Source of the DNA: JANPLN01 sp043757265
Lineage (GTDB): Bacteria; Bdellovibrionota; Bdellovibrionia; Bdellovibrionales; JAGQZY01
Direction: 5' to 3'
Length of the DNA stretch: 64,000 bases
NCBI GenBank assembly: GCA_043757265.1
Contig: JAYUQP010000072.1
Coordinates: forward strand, 4,318-68,317
This document shows, piece after piece, positions 44,191 through 53,268 of this stretch (within the stretch, counting starts at the first letter, position 1; each line of letters opens with the position of its first letter). The notes beneath the pieces were generated by a model, which was not told where the DNA came from, searched no databases, and worked only from the letters and a program-made list of their open reading frames with translations. The position numbers were made by a program, and so were the translations under genes.

Positions 44191-45162
44191 ATGGAAAACA
44201 AAAAAAATCAGGCACCTACTTCTTCTTCCGATCACAGAATGCGAAGTGTCTCATTTTTAGTCATCTCCGCCCTTCTTCACATCCTGTTTCTTGTAAGTTT
44301 TTATTCTTATCAAAGGTTTTTTAGAAATGATTCGACCCCAGTGGCTGTAAAAAAAGACCCTCCCTCTGATATTCAGTTTATCGACTTAGATTCGCTGGAT
44401 AGAGGGCGTCTTGTAGAACAAAGCGAAAACGAAAAAGCCAACGAAAAGCCCAAGGATGCAAAATTTGTAAGTAAGGTGGATAAGAGCGTGGAAAAAGAAA
44501 CGCGCGCTCCCCGCCATGGTGAATTCCAAAACAAACAAACTCAGGCCGCCACATCTCAACAGTTTACTCCTCCTCCACCGGCGCCAAGCGAGAGCGCCAA
44601 GGTTGAAAAAGCCGATTCGGCGATAGAACAGATGAAAACGTTTGCGAACGGCGACATGCCCGTTTCTCAGAGCGAAAAAACCGAAACGCAAAAAAGAGTG
44701 GCGAAAGCAAAATCTGTGGCCGATCTCCGTCCAAATACTATGCAACAAATGTCAGAAAACTCTATGCTGAGTCAAACGAGCGATCACTTGAAAGACGTTG
44801 CTATTGGTGCTGAAACGCATTTAAACACCCGTGAATTTTTGTACTACTCGTATTTCAACCGCATCAAAAAGAAATTGCGCCAGCATTGGGAACCACTTGT
44901 TCATGCAAAGGTGCGCTCGATGGTAAAAAAGGGACGCGAAATCGCGTCAACCGAGAACAGCTTGTCCACGCGCGTGATCATCACGCTCGACGACACCGGA
45001 CTCTTGCGACGTGTGCAGGTTTCCACAACTTCAGGCCTCGAAGATTTAGATGATGCGGCGGTAGAAGCTCTTCAAGACGCCGCTCAGTTTCCAAATCCAC
45101 CTAAAGATCTCGTTCGAGAGGGCTTTGTGACTCTGAACTGGGACTTTATCCTAGAGTCGTAA
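44191..45162 (+). CDS. TonB-family energy transducer
   Basis: A 323-residue protein. A single membrane helix (MRSVSFLVISALLHILFLVSFYSY, about 17-40) with the SxxxH-like pattern (SALLHILFL) of TonB is followed by a Lys/Glu/Pro-rich periplasmic linker (TPPPPAPSESAK, about 125-140). A C-terminal domain (about 225-323; RVIITLDDTGLLRRVQVSTTSGLEDLDDAAVEALQDA...) matches TonB C-terminal folds. It likely links the ExbBD proton motor to outer-membrane receptors, but no exbB/exbD lies in the window. The ATG at 44191 was preferred to a TTG at 44152. Confidence 0.88.
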   Translation: MENKKNQAPTSSSDHRMRSVSFLVISALLHILFLVSFYSYQRFFRNDSTPVAVKKDPPSDIQFIDLDSLDRGRLVEQSENEKANEKPKDAKFVSKVDKSVEKETRAPRHGEFQNKQTQAATSQQFTPPPPAPSESAKVEKADSAIEQMKTFANGDMPVSQSEKTETQKRVAKAKSVADLRPNTMQQMSENSMLSQTSDHLKDVAIGAETHLNTREFLYYSYFNRIKKKLRQHWEPLVHAKVRSMVKKGREIASTENSLSTRVIITLDDTGLLRRVQVSTTSGLEDLDDAAVEALQDAAQFPNPPKDLVREGFVTLNWDFILES

Positions 45163-45192
45163 ATTCAGGACGTGTTTCATAAGAAAAGGCTG

Positions 45193-45221
45193 TTCACTGT
45201 GCACTCATCCGGTGCTATAAC
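45193..45221 (+). promoter_or_regulatory. Probable sigma-70 promoter of the AceE-type gene
   Basis: TTCACT (45193-45198), a 17-base spacer and TATAAC (45216-45221) lie 35 bases before the start codon. The -35 matches the consensus at four positions and the -10 at five. Confidence 0.5.
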
Positions 45222-45256
45222 GTTGCAGTACAAATAAGAATATTATGGAGTGCGTT

Positions 45257-48058
45257 ATGAAGGGTGTTTCTAAAGACGTTTTGGATCAAATCTGTTTGCG
45301 GGCTCATTACTTAGCCAATCAAATGATTTTTCAGGCCAATCATCGAAAAAATAAAATGCCAGGAGATCCAAAAATTGGCGGGCACTCGTCAGCGAGTTCA
45401 AGCTCTCTGCACATTCTCGGAGCCATCCACTTGGTGGCAAAAACCGGATTTGATTATATAGCTAACAAACCACACGCCTCGCCGGCGGATCACTCGTTTA
45501 ATTATTTGCTCGATTTATTCTTAAAATCCGATGGCTCGCGCTTAAGCACCGAGGAAAAGAATCAGGCCATGATGGGCTTGCGTGCCTATGCGACAGATGA
45601 AAATCCTTATGTGTTTCAGTCTTACCACTCTGCCTACGACTCTGATAATCACAACTTTTTACCAACTGGTACAGTCGGTATTCCGCAGGTCAACGCCGGT
45701 TATCTTGCTTTGGCTTATCGCTTTGCTAAAAAGCACGGTTACAATGTTCCCGATGCGCACTTTTGGTGTATCTTGGGTGATTCTGAATTTCGCGAAGGCT
45801 CATTGTTTGAAGCCACACCCGATTTTGCCGAACGAGAAATTGGCAATCTGACCTGGATTGTGGATTACAATCGACAGAGCCTTGATGGTCATCGAATGGT
45901 AAATAAAAATATCATGAACGGCACGGACGCGGACCGCATCGAGCGGACCATGGCAGCCAACGGTTGGGAAGTGATTCAACTTCGTCACGGGCAAAAACGT
46001 TTGGCTTTGTTTAAAACAAAAAACGGCGATGCTTTCCAAAAACTTCTTGAGATCGAGATGGATGATTACACTCTCCAATCTCTGTTGCTGGTGAAAGATA
46101 AAAAAGTCTTGAAAACTGAAATGCAAAATCGTTTTCCGCAGATAAAAGACTTTTTGAAAAATACTTCGGACGTTGATTTGTACACAGCTCTTAGGGATTT
46201 TGGCGGCCACGATATTTTAGCAGTGGCCGAAGCTCTCGAAAAAAGTAAAAAAACGACCCAGCAGCCCACCATCATCATCGCCCACACTCTTAAAGGGTGG
46301 GGCCTCGACATGGCAGCTTCGCAAAGCAATCACTCGGCACTCCCCGATCAAGAGGAGATGGATCAACTTAAAAAAGCGCAAGGTATGAGCGTCGATGCAA
46401 TGTTCGCTGGGTTTGATGCAAAAACCCCGGCCGGAAAATTTTTAAGCGAGCGTGGAGCAGAGCTTTATCAAGAAATTGCCGACCAGAAAAAATTAAAAGA
46501 CACCAACTGGAAACAGTTTCAAACGCAAATCGAAAAAGACGGCGGCATTCCAGAATCGCTAAATATTAATTTTAAGATGGCCAATCACCCACACACACAA
46601 TGGATGTTGGGACAATGCACAGCCAAACTAACGCGAATTGCGAATACCAACCGCATGGCTGCTAAAATCAAAGACGGCCAAAAATCGCTCACTGAAGAAG
46701 AAGTTCGCTGGAAACTCCCGGCTGAAATGCTTACCACGATGGCACCTGATGTCGGTACCAGTACAAATCTCAACCCGGCAATGGATGGAAAAATTTTTGG
46801 TGCGCAGATAGTTCAAGACATCGAGACTGAACTGGGAGTAAAAGACACAAAGTCGCCTGACTTAATTCCCGGTGAGGACAACTCCGATCGTTTCCTGCGT
46901 TTTGAGATTGTTGAAGCCAACACCATGTCCTGTGTTGGTTCGTACGGGAAACTTCGTGATCAATTAGGCATTCCGATTCTTCCACTGATGACAGTTTACG
47001 ATTTTTTTATCAAACGTGCGCTTGACCAGTATTTTTACAATTTATATTGGAAATCGAGTTTTATCCTTGTTGGGACACCATCTGGTGTGACCTTGTCTCC
47101 TGAAGGTGCCCAGCATGGCTGGAAGTCGGATTTTCAAATTCCCAACCAAATCACTTGGGAGCCTGCTTTTTGCCAAGAGCTTGATTGGATTTTATCCGAA
47201 TCGGTTCGCCGGCATTTTAGCGGTGATAACGAAGGACGAAACGGTGTACTCATTCGCGGTGTGACTCGTGGGATTGACCAAAAAATTTGGGCGCAAAATC
47301 TAAAAAGACAAACACGCTTTAAAACCAATCTAGGCCCCGAGACCAAACTCTGTGTCTCTGCGTATCCACTAGAAGGCGCCATAGATGAATCTACTTTGGA
47401 ATCTGCAAGCGAAGCCGAAATGATGCAAGCCTTGCGCACCGAGGTTTTGCGCGGAGCCTATTACCTTATTGATTATCGTGGATATCAAAATTATGAACCC
47501 GGCGATAATGTGGTGAATATTTTCTGTATGGGCTCATTGGTGACCGAAGCTGTTGCCGCGTCAGAAAATCTCTTAGCTCGGGGCATTTACGCAAACGTAA
47601 TTGTGGTGACGTCTTCGGACTTACTGTGCGGGACCCTTGCCCATCAAGACAACTACACCTTGATCAAAAAAGACCTGGGTGTTTCGGGAGATCTTTACTT
47701 ACAGCCGGCATTGAATGGGCACTCCACGCAGGGTGAAATTATCACTCTTTCTGGCCGTCGCATTCCTATTGTAAGCGTGCATGATGGTGAACCAGGATTG
47801 CTTGATAACTTAGGAAGTATTGTTGGCGTTAAACAAGAATCGCTGGCTGTACGGAAACATTCAAAGTGTGGCCGTCCTTCGGAAATCTACCACTATCATC
47901 ACCTTGATAGCGAAGCAATTGTGGAAGCATGCGGGAAGGTGCTGTCCGAGACTGCCATGGAGTCTGTACGCCTGCACACTAACGTGCTTGAGCAAACATC
48001 GCGGACTGCAACGACAAGCTCGGGCACTGATTGGCAACAACTTTGGAACAAAAACTAG
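45257..48058 (+). CDS. aceE: AceE-type pyruvate dehydrogenase E1 (transketolase-like)
   Basis: A 933-residue homodimeric E1-type thiamine enzyme; E. coli AceE is 887. GHSSASSSSLHILG and the TPP/Mg motif GDSEFREG (from G174) with NRQSLDG about 30 residues later are in the first half. The C-terminal half has LIPGEDNSDRF, LRFEIVEANTMSC, TLSPEGAQHGWKSDFQIPN and the final VSVHDGEPGLLDNLG. It would convert pyruvate to acetyl units on an E2 lipoyl carrier. No E2 or E3 gene is adjacent, and identity to AceE looks moderate, so another 2-oxo-acid is possible. GGAG precedes ATG 45257. Confidence 0.85.
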   Translation: MKGVSKDVLDQICLRAHYLANQMIFQANHRKNKMPGDPKIGGHSSASSSSLHILGAIHLVAKTGFDYIANKPHASPADHSFNYLLDLFLKSDGSRLSTEEKNQAMMGLRAYATDENPYVFQSYHSAYDSDNHNFLPTGTVGIPQVNAGYLALAYRFAKKHGYNVPDAHFWCILGDSEFREGSLFEATPDFAEREIGNLTWIVDYNRQSLDGHRMVNKNIMNGTDADRIERTMAANGWEVIQLRHGQKRLALFKTKNGDAFQKLLEIEMDDYTLQSLLLVKDKKVLKTEMQNRFPQIKDFLKNTSDVDLYTALRDFGGHDILAVAEALEKSKKTTQQPTIIIAHTLKGWGLDMAASQSNHSALPDQEEMDQLKKAQGMSVDAMFAGFDAKTPAGKFLSERGAELYQEIADQKKLKDTNWKQFQTQIEKDGGIPESLNINFKMANHPHTQWMLGQCTAKLTRIANTNRMAAKIKDGQKSLTEEEVRWKLPAEMLTTMAPDVGTSTNLNPAMDGKIFGAQIVQDIETELGVKDTKSPDLIPGEDNSDRFLRFEIVEANTMSCVGSYGKLRDQLGIPILPLMTVYDFFIKRALDQYFYNLYWKSSFILVGTPSGVTLSPEGAQHGWKSDFQIPNQITWEPAFCQELDWILSESVRRHFSGDNEGRNGVLIRGVTRGIDQKIWAQNLKRQTRFKTNLGPETKLCVSAYPLEGAIDESTLESASEAEMMQALRTEVLRGAYYLIDYRGYQNYEPGDNVVNIFCMGSLVTEAVAASENLLARGIYANVIVVTSSDLLCGTLAHQDNYTLIKKDLGVSGDLYLQPALNGHSTQGEIITLSGRRIPIVSVHDGEPGLLDNLGSIVGVKQESLAVRKHSKCGRPSEIYHYHHLDSEAIVEACGKVLSETAMESVRLHTNVLEQTSRTATTSSGTDWQQLWNKN

Positions 48059-48909
48059 AAGTCGATTTGGCTAGTAGGTTTGCAAAAACACTGAGTCGCA
48101 AAGGAACTGTGATTTACTGGACGCCAGCTCAGTTTTCGGCAGATTTGTCGCATAGCAATTTAAACAGTGATGTAGACGGTAGTATAAATGGCGATAGAGA
48201 CGACATAGCAAACGAAAAAACTGACAGCGCGATAACAGTGGTGCTCATCCATAACATGTGGGGCAACCATCGCATCTTGCAACGTCACGTGCAGCTTTTT
48301 CAAAATCTCGGTTATTCTTGTGCAACGTTTAATCTCTACAAAGCCAGCTCCATCAAAGATCCGCATCCTTTTGGATTTTTTGATAACTTTAAGTTTATGC
48401 ATCAGCTGTGGGTGGAGCAAATTGAGGATGTGCTCAATTCCATCGGCGGAAAGAAAATTGTTTTTGCCATGTCCGGCCCGGCAGTTGCGGCAATTATTGC
48501 AGGTGCAAAGCGAACAGATATCACACATTTAATCTGCGACAGCGGACCTTTCAAAGAAGTCTGGCAATGCACTTACCGTCTTCTCACTCAAATATGGCAC
48601 ATCCCAACCGCTCCTTTGCGTGCAATATTTACCACGGTGTCGGTGTTCTTGTGGGGGCCAACCGCATATCGCCGCTCGCAGAAGGCGCTGCTTGCGTGGA
48701 ACCAAAGCATTCCTATTTTTTCAATTCGCGGAGTGCGTGACCCACTCGTGTTTCCACAAAATATTGAAGGAATTTTTAAAGACCACAAAAATTTGAACGT
48801 CACTGTGTGGACAATTGCAGACGCTCATCACTTGGACGGGCTCAAGGTATTTCCCGAGATTTATCAAGAAAAAATATCGTCATTTCTTCTAAAAAATGAA
48901 AATTCCTAG
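48031..48909 (+). CDS. Alpha/beta hydrolase-fold protein
   Basis: A 292-residue protein following and overlapping aceE by 28 bases; the start codon is uncertain (TTG at 48031, 48043 or 48067) because no ATG exists near the N-terminus and no strong Shine-Dalgarno is seen. The core has HNMWGNH (oxyanion region), VFAMSGPAVAA (nucleophile elbow with Ser, replacing the usual GxSxG), DSGPF and DAHHLDGL (His of the triad). The substrate is unknown. A cluster of basic/acidic residues (DGSINGDRDD) lies near 50. Overlap with aceE implies co-expression. Confidence 0.7.
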   Translation: MATTLEQKLEVDLASRFAKTLSRKGTVIYWTPAQFSADLSHSNLNSDVDGSINGDRDDIANEKTDSAITVVLIHNMWGNHRILQRHVQLFQNLGYSCATFNLYKASSIKDPHPFGFFDNFKFMHQLWVEQIEDVLNSIGGKKIVFAMSGPAVAAIIAGAKRTDITHLICDSGPFKEVWQCTYRLLTQIWHIPTAPLRAIFTTVSVFLWGPTAYRRSQKALLAWNQSIPIFSIRGVRDPLVFPQNIEGIFKDHKNLNVTVWTIADAHHLDGLKVFPEIYQEKISSFLLKNENS

Positions 48910-49379
48910 ATTGAAAAGCAATTCATCCAGGCAAACTTAGTGCTGCCCGATTTACGGTTTCCGATTTTGATTTGTAAGGTGTCACCTTTGGAATCGAGTC
49001 GTAAGCGACCCATCAAATCTTGGTCGTCCACCCAAGAAAAATCACCCTCGTTGCGCAGAGAACATAACGACTCACCTGACTTACCAAGATCTAATACTTT
49101 CACGGCTTGCTCTTTGTCGGAAACCGAAAGCACAACGAGAAGAAGCTCTCGTGAATTTCGATCCGACTTGGTAATTGTCAGTTTTTTAATGTCGCTGACT
49201 GAGTTTGGAAAGCTTATAGTCTGATTTTTGCGATTGTGAGTATTCTCTATCACCACTTGCATTGGATTGCTTGCCACTTCAGCGGTGAATTTAGCCGATG
49301 AGCTTGATCCGATAATCAAATGAGTCTTTGCAAAACAAACCTGAGAAACAAAAAGAATGGTGAGTGCAATAAATCGCAT
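48906..49379 (-). CDS. Secreted hypothetical protein
   Basis: A 157-residue exported protein with a signal peptide (MRFIALTILFVSQVCFAK) and two cysteines (SLCSLRN, MNCFSI). Mature part is beta-rich with no known motif. AAGGA precedes the ATG at 49377-49379. Its 3' end overlaps the alpha/beta hydrolase gene by four bases. It is the last gene of a minus-strand run that begins near 56.2 kb. Confidence 0.75.
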   Translation of the reverse strand: MRFIALTILFVSQVCFAKTHLIIGSSSSAKFTAEVASNPMQVVIENTHNRKNQTISFPNSVSDIKKLTITKSDRNSRELLLVVLSVSDKEQAVKVLDLGKSGESLCSLRNEGDFSWVDDQDLMGRLRLDSKGDTLQIKIGNRKSGSTKFAWMNCFSI

Positions 49380-49388
49380 AGTTAGTCC

Positions 49389-50285
49389 TTACTTCGCTTG
49401 ATTCAAGCAGCTTTGAATTTCGGTTCCGATGTTAGTCGCGCTCGCGGTCATCTTCCCGCGTAGGCAATTGTAGCAGGTAGAAATACGCCGTGCATATGTT
49501 GAATTGTAACCGCCCCCGTTATACTTGCCGGCTAGGGTTCGATAATGATCCACCGATCCATTTCCCGACATAATTCGTGTTTGCAGGGTTCGACCAGTTG
49601 TGCTGCTACCAGCTGCAGCTTCGGCCAACTTCATCTTCAAAACTAAAAAAGAAAGTTCTACTTGAGCTATCGTACTATTAGCCATTCGGTTCATGTAGTT
49701 TTCGCTGTTCATTTGTTTAAAATCCGGCAACTCTACACCATATCTTAAGGCGGCTCGTCCCGTGGCGGTCATCACTTGAAACATTCCACGTTCCCCGTCA
49801 GCACCGCGAGCTCCGGGATTGAAGTTGGATTCACGAAAGCCTGTGCAAAGCATATATCGACCGTCAAATTGCGTTTCATGAAGTCGGTTGATGTAATTGA
49901 CCGCGTTCATGATCCGTCGAGCTCGGTTTACCGTGGACATCGAACCGTAACAATTAGAGCTTGTGGACGATCCGCGACCATAGGTACAGCCCCGCATATC
50001 AAACAGGTTGGGTGTGCCTGCAGGGGCCGCGGTTCTTTGCGTGTTGAGTCCCGCTGGGCGTGCTTCGGGCCGTAGAGAGGTTCTTACCGCCTGTGGCGAT
50101 TCTGTTTCGGGTGCTGGAGGTGCTGAGCTTGTGACCTCTGATACGGTCACTTGCGGAGCCGCTTCAACCGATGCTGTTGGCGTTGCTGCCATGAAAAATC
50201 CGTTACTTATATAAGTGCGGCCGCTCGCGTAGGTTGTTAGCGGTAGCAAAACAACGATGACTTGGAAAAGGTATCTTTGGAACAT
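49389..50285 (-). CDS. Lytic transglycosylase-like secreted protein
   Basis: A 298-residue exported protein. The signal peptide (MFQRYLFQVIVVLLPLTTYASG) and a Pro/Ala/Thr-rich linker (about 30-90) precede a goose-lysozyme/SLT-type domain (about 100-298): YMLCTGFRESNFNPGARGADGERGMFQV carries the probable catalytic Glu152 with the family's GxxGxxQ-type loop, and the Cys pairs RGCTYGR...SNCYG and STCYNCLRG suggest disulfides. It should cleave peptidoglycan glycan strands in the envelope. AGGAG precedes the ATG. It is ten bases upstream of the next gene. Confidence 0.85.
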   Translation of the reverse strand: MFQRYLFQVIVVLLPLTTYASGRTYISNGFFMAATPTASVEAAPQVTVSEVTSSAPPAPETESPQAVRTSLRPEARPAGLNTQRTAAPAGTPNLFDMRGCTYGRGSSTSSNCYGSMSTVNRARRIMNAVNYINRLHETQFDGRYMLCTGFRESNFNPGARGADGERGMFQVMTATGRAALRYGVELPDFKQMNSENYMNRMANSTIAQVELSFLVLKMKLAEAAAGSSTTGRTLQTRIMSGNGSVDHYRTLAGKYNGGGYNSTYARRISTCYNCLRGKMTASATNIGTEIQSCLNQAK

Positions 50286-50412
50286 GCTATTTCTCCTAAT
50301 TAGAGAAAGAGCAATCCTCGTGCTAATAGGAACCTTTATAACCGACTTGATACCCCCTTGGCTAAGATTTGGCCAAAGGGCGCGTGACAGCTGTCGAAAT
50401 TATCGACGGATA

Positions 50413-50865
50413 CTACTGACAGGTATACGGTGTGAGATCACTAAAGCCGAGCTTAGTTATTGCTCCCGACTCATCCTTGAGTTCTAGATATGCAAAGGTC
50501 TCTAGAAGATCTGTTGGCAAACCTGCTCGCAGGGACTCGAGGGTCGTAGTGTCGACTCCCATGAATAACGACAGCAGCTCCAAGAGATCTAAGCCTTCTT
50601 GGCTTAACTCTGTAGGCGCTACCCAATCAGTTACAAAAAAGTTTTTTTCTCCTGTAATGGTTGTGGCTTTAATCAAATACAGCGGTACTTCATTTTTTAG
50701 AACCTTGATTTTTAATCCGACAATTGGATGCTCTGGGGCTTTTTTAAGACCCGGAATACTCGTAATAACATCACTCTCGATATCGCAAGTGAAGTTGTAA
50801 TCATCCATGGCGTAAACCTTCACCGTGGCGACAAAAAAAATAACTAAAGCGAATACATGCTTCAT
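50413..50865 (-). CDS. Secreted hypothetical protein
   Basis: A 150-residue exported protein with a signal peptide (MKHVFALVIFFVATVKVYAM), a Cys near the N-terminus (FTCDIES) and one at the end (PYTCQ), probably forming a disulfide. Family not recognised. GGGAGGGAG precedes the ATG. In the same minus-strand run as the transglycosylase-like gene. Confidence 0.75.
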   Translation of the reverse strand: MKHVFALVIFFVATVKVYAMDDYNFTCDIESDVITSIPGLKKAPEHPIVGLKIKVLKNEVPLYLIKATTITGEKNFFVTDWVAPTELSQEGLDLLELLSLFMGVDTTTLESLRAGLPTDLLETFAYLELKDESGAITKLGFSDLTPYTCQ

Positions 50866-50950
50866 AAAATCTCCCTCCCTGGGGATAAAATAAATCCCAG
50901 TGATATAAAGCTACCTGAGGGTTAGTTTAATGCCACAGATTTGCACTGCA

Positions 50951-51430
50951 TTAGGACTGTGCTTCGCTTGAATCTATCGGAGACGTGTTCTCGATTACCT
51001 GAATGTTGTCTTGCGAGGGCAAAGCAACTTTAGGCTCCTCGTTTTTTTTCGGATACAATTTAAGATAAAGTAAGAATGTCACAGCTCCTATAGTCACGGA
51101 GGAAAAAACAGAAACCACATCGCGATAGTGATAAAGGCTCAGCATGCACAGAAATATTAAAAAGAACAAAGCTAACCGGTGTGGGCGCGTCCACAGCAAG
51201 CGCATGTAATAAATTAAAAAGCCAAAAATTATTATCTTAAGAAATACAAACTGGATCAACCGAACCTGGTTGACCTCCGAGTAATCGAGATCTACTAAAA
51301 ATTGAACAAGTGCCAGACCACGCACCACCACAATAAATCCCAGTACTCCCACGAGGGTGGCCGAAAATGTTCTTAATTGATTGATCTGTGCCGCTGGCGG
51401 CAAAACCCGTAGCTTGTTCCAATTCACCAT
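50951..51430 (-). CDS. Inner-membrane protein of unknown function
   Basis: A 159-residue protein with four hydrophobic helices (FSATLVGVLGFIVVVRGLALV, LIQFVFLKIIIFGFLIYYM, LALFFLIFLCMLSLYHY, VTIGAVTFLLYLKLY) and a Pro/Ser/Gln-rich cytoplasmic tail. No motif recognised. It is followed on the minus strand by the genes at 50413 and 49389; upstream lie two small membrane proteins. Confidence 0.75.
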   Translation of the reverse strand: MVNWNKLRVLPPAAQINQLRTFSATLVGVLGFIVVVRGLALVQFLVDLDYSEVNQVRLIQFVFLKIIIFGFLIYYMRLLWTRPHRLALFFLIFLCMLSLYHYRDVVSVFSSVTIGAVTFLLYLKLYPKKNEEPKVALPSQDNIQVIENTSPIDSSEAQS

Positions 51431-51488
51431 GAGACAAAGCTATCGAAAGTTGTTTCGAAAGGAAAACCGCTGTGCAGAATAACTGTGT

Positions 51489-51686
51489 TTATCGCCTGAT
51501 TAAACGTGAGCGATGAACATAACGCATCTTAAAAACGTAAAAACTACAGACAGCTAAGATGACACCCGAAGCGAAAAGCGCTGGGGTTACATCCATGCCC
51601 AAAAACGAATAGATAGAGAGTCCCGCATAAAGCAGAGGCCGCGACTCGTATTGAACTTGCTCGATATAAACTAGTAAGTCTTCCAT
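51489..51686 (-). CDS. Small membrane protein, paralogue of the next gene
   Basis: A 65-residue protein: a short polar N-terminus (MEDLLVYIEQVQYESRP), two hydrophobic segments (LLYAGLSIYSFLGM and ALFASGVILAVCSFYVFKM) and a basic C-terminus. It shares the pattern L.VY.EQ.QY..RP..YA.L..YSF and SG..L..C.FYV with the adjacent gene. TAGGA precedes the ATG. Function unknown. Confidence 0.75.
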   Translation of the reverse strand: MEDLLVYIEQVQYESRPLLYAGLSIYSFLGMDVTPALFASGVILAVCSFYVFKMRYVHRSRLIRR

Positions 51687-51692
51687 AAGATC

Positions 51693-51890
51693 CTACTTAA
51701 TATTCAATACAGCGTGGTTGAAGAATCGCTTGTGAAGTACGTAAACACAACAAAAGCTCAGAGCAATGCCGCTATAAAACAGCAACTCAATTGATTTGTA
51801 ATTTGTGAACGAGTAAAGAGCGAGAGCCGCATAAACAACCGGTCTGGCATCATACTGCAATTGTTCTAAAGTAACATATAGTCCGTTCAT
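51693..51890 (-). CDS. Small membrane protein, paralogue pair member
   Basis: A 65-residue tandem paralogue of the gene six bases downstream. Same length and pattern: MNGLYVTLEQLQYDARPVVYAALALYSF, then LLFYSGIALSFCCVYVLHKR. AGGGGGG precedes the ATG. Equal length and tandem position indicate a recent or functionally constrained duplication; they could form a heterodimer. It follows the C1 protease gene after 118 bases. Confidence 0.75.
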   Translation of the reverse strand: MNGLYVTLEQLQYDARPVVYAALALYSFTNYKSIELLFYSGIALSFCCVYVLHKRFFNHAVLNIK

Positions 51891-52008
51891 GATCCCCCCT
51901 ATGAACTGATTAACAGGTCCAGATTAGCTTGGTCTACACAGATCATAAAGAATTTTTCACTTATCGATTCATCCAGGGACACATGTGTCTCAAAACAGAA
52001 CGCATTTT

Positions 52009-53175
52009 TTAAGTTGAACTGTCTTCGCCCAAAGACAGCGCAAAAAATTGGCCAAATTCATTGGCGTAGTCTTGCAACATCAGACCGAAACCTGGAACAC
52101 TTTTACTGTTCAACCGAAATTTGTTGCCAAATTTGTTTGTTCCCCAAGAGTTTTTAAAATAGTAAACACCGTTGCGTTTTATCGCTTTTGTTGTTCCGTC
52201 GCGCATAAGTCTATTGTATGTCACTTCGACGCTGTCATCATAACCCACCACTACGACTGCGTGGCGTGCCACGTTTTTTTCCGACTGCACACGATCCACA
52301 GAACCATAATCAGGATACGTCACAATACCTTTTGTGTAGAGCGAAGAATCCACGTCGATCCCGTACTTTTCACCAGCTGCATGGTTCCAAGTTCCGTAGT
52401 AAACATTAATCTCTAAGGTAACGGGAATGCCGGCGCGCAAGAATTCTTTGATTCGCGAAACTTTTTTAATTACTCCTCCACGCATTGAACTCAAGTAGGA
52501 TTTGCTTTCATTAGCGCTGAGCTTTGCATCAGCAAAGTCCGGGTTGTAAAGAAGATTGTTACGATCCCGCAATTGGGCATCGCTCATTTTCATTAATAAC
52601 GGGCTGTAGTGCGAAGCTAAACAGCGCTTTAAATCCTTCCCTGTTGCACCAGCGCAGCGTTCTTTAAAAATGGCAGGTGCCGCTTCGACTGTCCATAGCC
52701 TGTCGTCATAAGGAAGATATTGCTCAAAAGCGATCCCCGCCTTTTTGACATCGCTATAATTATTGGGCACGGTCGATCCATTCCCACCTCCGGTTGGTGA
52801 TCTTAGCGCCACCAAATATTGAGCCCACTCCTCTGAGTAATCGATCGTTTTAAGATCCTTGTATTTTTTAAGAATGAGGGATTCTAAGAGGCCGGTAAAA
52901 GCAAATACGGTACAGAGATTACGCGCGCCTTGGCTCTTCACCTTAGTTTGATAATTGAGAACAGACATAACATCGTTCTTGCTTAAGTCTTGCCGACCAC
53001 CAGCTAAATAAACTCTTTCAAAACCCGAATCGTTTATCGGGTGGACAAGGGCGCCGACAGGCGCGCTGAGTGGCGCTTCCGCCGGGTACTCAGAGCCGCT
53101 TTGGGCTACCTCTTCTTGTTGTTGCGCAAAAGAAATTGAAAAAAACAGACTGATTGTAAGAGCAAAAATTCCCAT
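52009..53175 (-). CDS. Secreted papain-family (C1) cysteine protease
   Basis: A 388-residue exported protein; signal peptide MGIFALTISLFFSISFAQ. The catalytic Cys88 lies in VKSQGARNLCTVFAF (Gln82 oxyanion), the His in ARHAVVVVGYDD and the Asn in GVYYFKNSWGT, the classical order of the C1 triad. A short propeptide-like segment precedes the Cys. No prodomain inhibitor motif (ERFNIN) is seen. GGGGGGA precedes the ATG. A periplasmic or exported protease, beside the transglycosylase-like gene, fits a lytic role. Confidence 0.9.
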   Translation of the reverse strand: MGIFALTISLFFSISFAQQQEEVAQSGSEYPAEAPLSAPVGALVHPINDSGFERVYLAGGRQDLSKNDVMSVLNYQTKVKSQGARNLCTVFAFTGLLESLILKKYKDLKTIDYSEEWAQYLVALRSPTGGGNGSTVPNNYSDVKKAGIAFEQYLPYDDRLWTVEAAPAIFKERCAGATGKDLKRCLASHYSPLLMKMSDAQLRDRNNLLYNPDFADAKLSANESKSYLSSMRGGVIKKVSRIKEFLRAGIPVTLEINVYYGTWNHAAGEKYGIDVDSSLYTKGIVTYPDYGSVDRVQSEKNVARHAVVVVGYDDSVEVTYNRLMRDGTTKAIKRNGVYYFKNSWGTNKFGNKFRLNSKSVPGFGLMLQDYANEFGQFFALSLGEDSST

Positions 53176-53268
53176 TTAATGTCCCCCCGATAAGACTCAA
53201 ATTTTGTACATCAACTTTTTGCACTTCGAAAGGCTTTGTGTAAATTCACCAAAAATAGCAGAAAGATT

